11,847 nt of DNA, taken from positions 1-11,847 of the forward strand of contig RXOD01005954.1 of NCBI GenBank assembly GCA_005223375.1. The letters are read 5' to 3'. This document shows positions 9,575 to 11,847 of the stretch, one piece after another; positions within the stretch are counted from its first letter, which is position 1, and every line of letters starts with the position of its first letter. The translations under genes were made by a program, and so were the position numbers. The notes under the pieces were generated by a model that was not told the DNA's origin, ran no database searches, and saw nothing but the letters and a program-made list of their open reading frames with translations. This stretch comes from Amoebophrya sp. AT5.2. Lineage: Eukaryota; Sar; Dinophyceae; Syndiniales; Amoebophryaceae.

Positions 9575-10436
9575 TTTCCGTTCGACTTCGAGACCTTAAT
9601 TTTAGTATAGTACGGAAAGAACAACGAGAATGATGGATCCCTATCTCAATTGTCCTCCATCTCAACACCAGGTATTAAACGTACTTTATCTATACGTACA
9701 GGAAGATGGTCGCATGTTGCGATCTGGTCTGTTGATACTGATTCAGATTCTGTTCTTTCTGTTGAGTCGACGGCGCACAGTGTCGACGTCTTCAGCTAGA
9801 AAGAAAGTGCGTGGAGGACGAGGAGGTCGAGGTACAACCGTTACGTCCTTGTACTAACTTGCATGCCTTCGCGTCCGGACACCATATCGTTCAGTAGGGC
9901 TTGAGCGTACGAGGACGAAGCCACATCAAGGTTAGAGCTAGACGGGCGCCGTCGAGCTGGTTTCTGAACACATTCTCAAATAGAGGCGTCGAGACCGTCG
10001 GAGGTCAGGTGGCGCTATGCCGTCGAGCACAAGAAAGGCCATCGCCAGGGGCAACATGGCCGCTATAATAGTCATGCACGGGCATGGGGTCGTCAAGAAC
10101 TAGATTCACATTTCTTTGATGAAATCTGATTCTACTTCTGACCGCAATCAATCAAGCGTCCTTCTTGTCAACATTCTCTTTTGCTATGATGCTGGAACAA
10201 GTGAGAAAATGTGGTAGTAATCTTGGCAAACCAAAAGTTAGTAGCTGGATGAATCAACGAAAAAAATTATTCGTAAACCCTGGAGTCACACACCACCACC
10301 TAACTTTGCAATATGGCCAATATCACTGCGTCGCACCAGTTCCAGTTCATGCGTGTGAGCGTTTGAAAGTGGAAGACGTATACCACGCTTCCGCGACGTC
10401 TGGTGCTGGGCTACAGCTTTCGCGGCGTCGGGGGGC
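9575..10436. other. Stretch with no convincing gene
   Basis: This is the region upstream of the GBP-like start. Near the gene it is AT-rich, with an AG|G at about 9596-9594 on the minus strand that could be a 5' UTR or leader-addition acceptor. A 75-codon ATG frame on the plus strand (9630-9857) has a short hydrophobic run followed by Arg/Gly-rich residues, with no supporting context. The part at 9860-10100 is GC-richer without a frame or a recognisable RNA. I found no spliced-leader, tRNA or snRNA sequence. Confidence 0.5.
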
Positions 10437-10658
10437 TCACAGCGTTCTTGTAGCACGCTGAGGCTGATCCGCATCTACTAAGAAACCATTATGGCCACGG
10501 TAGTGGCGCAAGGTAAGGTACTACTTTTCGACCGGAAAAAACGTAATAAATTTCACGACGGGCTGGACGTGAAGTAGTCGATGAGATTCGATTGATAATC
10601 CATTTATGTTCGTAAATTAATTGATTATTGTAGTAGGTGCACAGGCTTAAAATAAAAC

Positions 10659-10765
10659 CAGCTGGCGCAGCCGCAAAATATACAAAGTAGATCATCTTCA
10701 TGGCCACCGCCGCTCCGATCTCACTTTCCACCGTCTTGTCGGTGGGGACGGGCCGACCAGGAGCA
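10659..10765 (-). CDS. Probable exon with a membrane segment, unidentified gene
   Basis: The minus-strand frame reads APGRPVPTDKTVESEIG and then a hydrophobic stretch, AVAMKMIYFVYFAAAPAG, that could form one membrane helix. The frame is closed upstream by TAA at 10797-10795, and acceptor-like AGs occur at 10775-10774 (GAG|GAT) and 10767-10766 (GATAG|T). Base composition turns from GC-rich to AT-rich at a possible donor, G|GTTTTA (10658). A third piece, TA GAT GCG from 10477 to a TGA at 10439-10437, fits in phase and would add DADQPQRATRTL. Alternatively the frame simply continues to a stop at 10489. With the acceptor at 10766 it joins the upstream exon 11671-11328 in phase, so both may belong to one small membrane protein gene. 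The product is not recognised. Confidence 0.35.
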
Positions 10766-10773
10766 CTATCATC

Positions 10774-11321
10774 CTCGGCGCAAAATGGAGTCGTTTACCA
10801 ACGTATATCACCAATAAGAGTCCACGAGTATGTACATGAATCAGCTATGCTTTAACGTGCGTCAAGGAAATTCTAACGCCTGCGATTCCTCAAGAACGTT
10901 GATTGTGCATCCAAAAGTATTAATTCGAGTTGTAGTGACAGTGAGATTCGTTCAATAGTCCGCCAGCGGTCGATCCAAGTTCTATGATCGACCAGTGATG
11001 GTCCATCCGAATGTGCCTACTACAAATTTATGTCCCAACTTCTTCCCAAAAATCTGAGACCGTCAGCACCACGGACTCCTCCTCATCCTCTTGATCGTTG
11101 CCTTTTTACCCTCCATCTGTTGCCCGTGCCGGGAATCCTTTCCCCGGGTTTGCACACAATGTGTACTTGTTCTTGTACGCATAGCGAATAAGATAACCCT
11201 TATTCGTTATGCTGACCGGAACCGGAACAAGAGGACCCTGGCAAGCCAACTCCGTCCGAGGCGTCGTTGGTATCCATATTTGTCATCCTCTTCTATTAAG
11301 TTACTGGAACTAGTACTAGCT
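10774..11321 (-). other. Intron-like or intergenic AT-richer stretch
   Basis: Between the two probable exons no frame of useful length is open on either strand. A short minus-strand ATG frame of 28 codons near 11285-11200 (starting MTNMDTNDASDG) ends in the hairpin and might be a small first exon, but nothing supports it. If the exons on both sides belong together, this is one intron of about 560 nt. Confidence 0.35.
11179..11212. repeat. Inverted repeat, 14-bp arms, 6-nt loop
   Basis: GCATAGCGAATAAG (11179-11192) faces CTTATTCGTTATGC (11199-11212) across ATAACC. Thirteen of fourteen positions pair and the last can form a wobble pair. It lies in non-coding DNA. A terminator is unlikely in this context; a remnant of a mobile element or introner is possible. 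Confidence 0.7.
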
Positions 11322-11327
11322 ACTTAC

Positions 11328-11671
11328 GCACCAGCCACTGCCTCTGCCACGTCCGGCGCGCCTGCATCGTCCTGCCTCTGCTTTCTTCGGCCTTGACCTT
11401 TCTTCGGCTTCTGACAGGGCGGAGTGCGCCCTGCCTCCTTCGCTTGCTTTTGCTTCATTTCCGCCAGTTCTTGGTCAACCATGGCCAGGACGCGGCGGCG
11501 ATCGAGATTAATGTCCCACTCTTCCCTTTGCACGATCGACAGACGACGTTCGAGGGCCGGAAAGGAGTAGTACCTGAAGTATCCATGAGCGAGACAAGCA
11601 TTCCATATGTCTGGCTCTGTCTCTGGGGATGATCGGCTATCAAGCCCTAGCGAAGTCGATCTATCAATCAA
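11328..11671 (-). CDS. Charged Lys/Arg/Gln-rich exon, unidentified gene
   Basis: A minus-strand frame of about 114 codons runs from an acceptor-like ACTAG (11672) to a consensus-like donor GC|GTAAGT (11327-11322). It encodes EPDIWNACLAHGYFRYY, then LERRLSIVQREEWDINL, a helix LAMVDQELAEMKQKQAKE and a basic tail (KPKKGQGRRKQRQ) turning Ala/Gly-rich. It has no in-frame ATG near its beginning, so it must be an internal exon; read past the donor it stops at once. The residues look like real protein rather than chance, since hydrophobic and charged residues alternate as in helices. No family is recognised. An open stretch further upstream starting at ATG near 11769 (MHMLILMTSVLLTF) could be a signal-like first exon, but no clean splice joins the two. 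Confidence 0.45.
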
Positions 11672-11776
11672 CTAGTAACATTAACATGCGCCGGAACCGG
11701 AAGAGTAGCAAAAGCATGTCCACTTCAGAAATGTTAATAAAACGCTGGTCATTAATATTAACATGTGCATGCAGTC

Positions 11777-11829
11777 TCTGTAAATATAGAAGGTAAGGTA
11801 AGGTAGAAGTGAATCTGTAAATATAGAAG
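11777..11829 (-). repeat. Duplicated 16-bp motif resembling two splice acceptors
   Basis: TCTGTAAATATAGAAG occurs at 11777-11792 and again at 11814-11829, separated by GGTAAGGTAAGG-like DNA. On the minus strand each copy reads CTTCTATATTTACAG|A, a pyrimidine-rich acceptor. They would act 37 nt apart, upstream of the charged exon. Confidence 0.5.
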
Positions 11830-11847
11830 AGATAGGTACGCACACAG

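Noticed and set aside
9630..9857. 75-codon plus-strand ATG frame with a short hydrophobic run
   Set aside because: It is short, stands on the opposite strand to everything else, lies close to the GBP-like start and has no homology that I recognise.
9860..10110. GC-richer stretch resembling a structured RNA
   Set aside because: I found no tRNA, rRNA, snRNA or SRP signature and no convincing long stem by eye.
10116..10200. C/D-box snoRNA-like motifs (TGATGA followed by CTGA)
   Set aside because: The spacing between boxes is wrong, and no terminal stem or final D box is found.
10165..10461. 98-codon plus-strand frame
   Set aside because: It starts only with TTG, which a nuclear eukaryotic gene would not be expected to use, and the residues show no pattern.
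1..11847. Dinoflagellate spliced-leader sequence or its genes
   Set aside because: The known leader sequence was not seen on either strand, so it cannot be used to confirm the lineage.

Overview
The window looks like nuclear DNA of a unicellular eukaryote, most likely an alveolate and possibly of the dinoflagellate lineage. All genes I can support lie on the minus strand and need introns: reading frames are interrupted and resume at GT-AG, and probably GC-AG, junctions, usually with a G after the acceptor AG. Short introns (about 80-150 nt), relaxed donors, GC-rich exons in AT-richer surroundings, Ser/Thr/Ala/Gly low-complexity linkers and a one-strand gene order all fit that lineage. No bacterial-style operon, rRNA, tRNA, CRISPR array or insertion sequence is visible. 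The lineage assignment is inference.

Layout from the 5' end of the minus strand (high coordinates) downwards. (1) 10.4-11.8 kb: fragments of an unidentified gene, with one charged Lys/Arg/Gln-rich exon and, further on, a probable single membrane segment, separated by AT-rich intron-like DNA with a hairpin. (2) 9.6-10.4 kb: no convincing gene. (3) 9574-6470: a three-exon gene for a protein of about 957 residues related to the guanylate-binding protein (GBP)/atlastin family of dynamin-like GTPases. Its G domain has lost or changed the key residue in the P-loop, switch I and DxxG motifs, and no G4 motif is recognisable, so it looks like a pseudo-GTPase. (4) 6.08-6.50 kb: a degenerate 57-bp minisatellite built round the palindrome TCACATGTGA. 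It supplies the last codons and the stop of the GBP-like gene and reaches almost to the start of the next gene. (5) 6054 to the window edge: a giant coiled-coil protein, at least 1,800 and probably at least 1,978 residues, nearly all in one 5.5-kb exon that runs off the window.

The many long plus-strand frames opposite the coiled-coil gene are antisense shadows of its GC-rich codons. How the genes work together is not evident. The best candidate for something new is the degenerate GBP-like protein; the coiled-coil protein and the repeat shared between the two gene ends come next.
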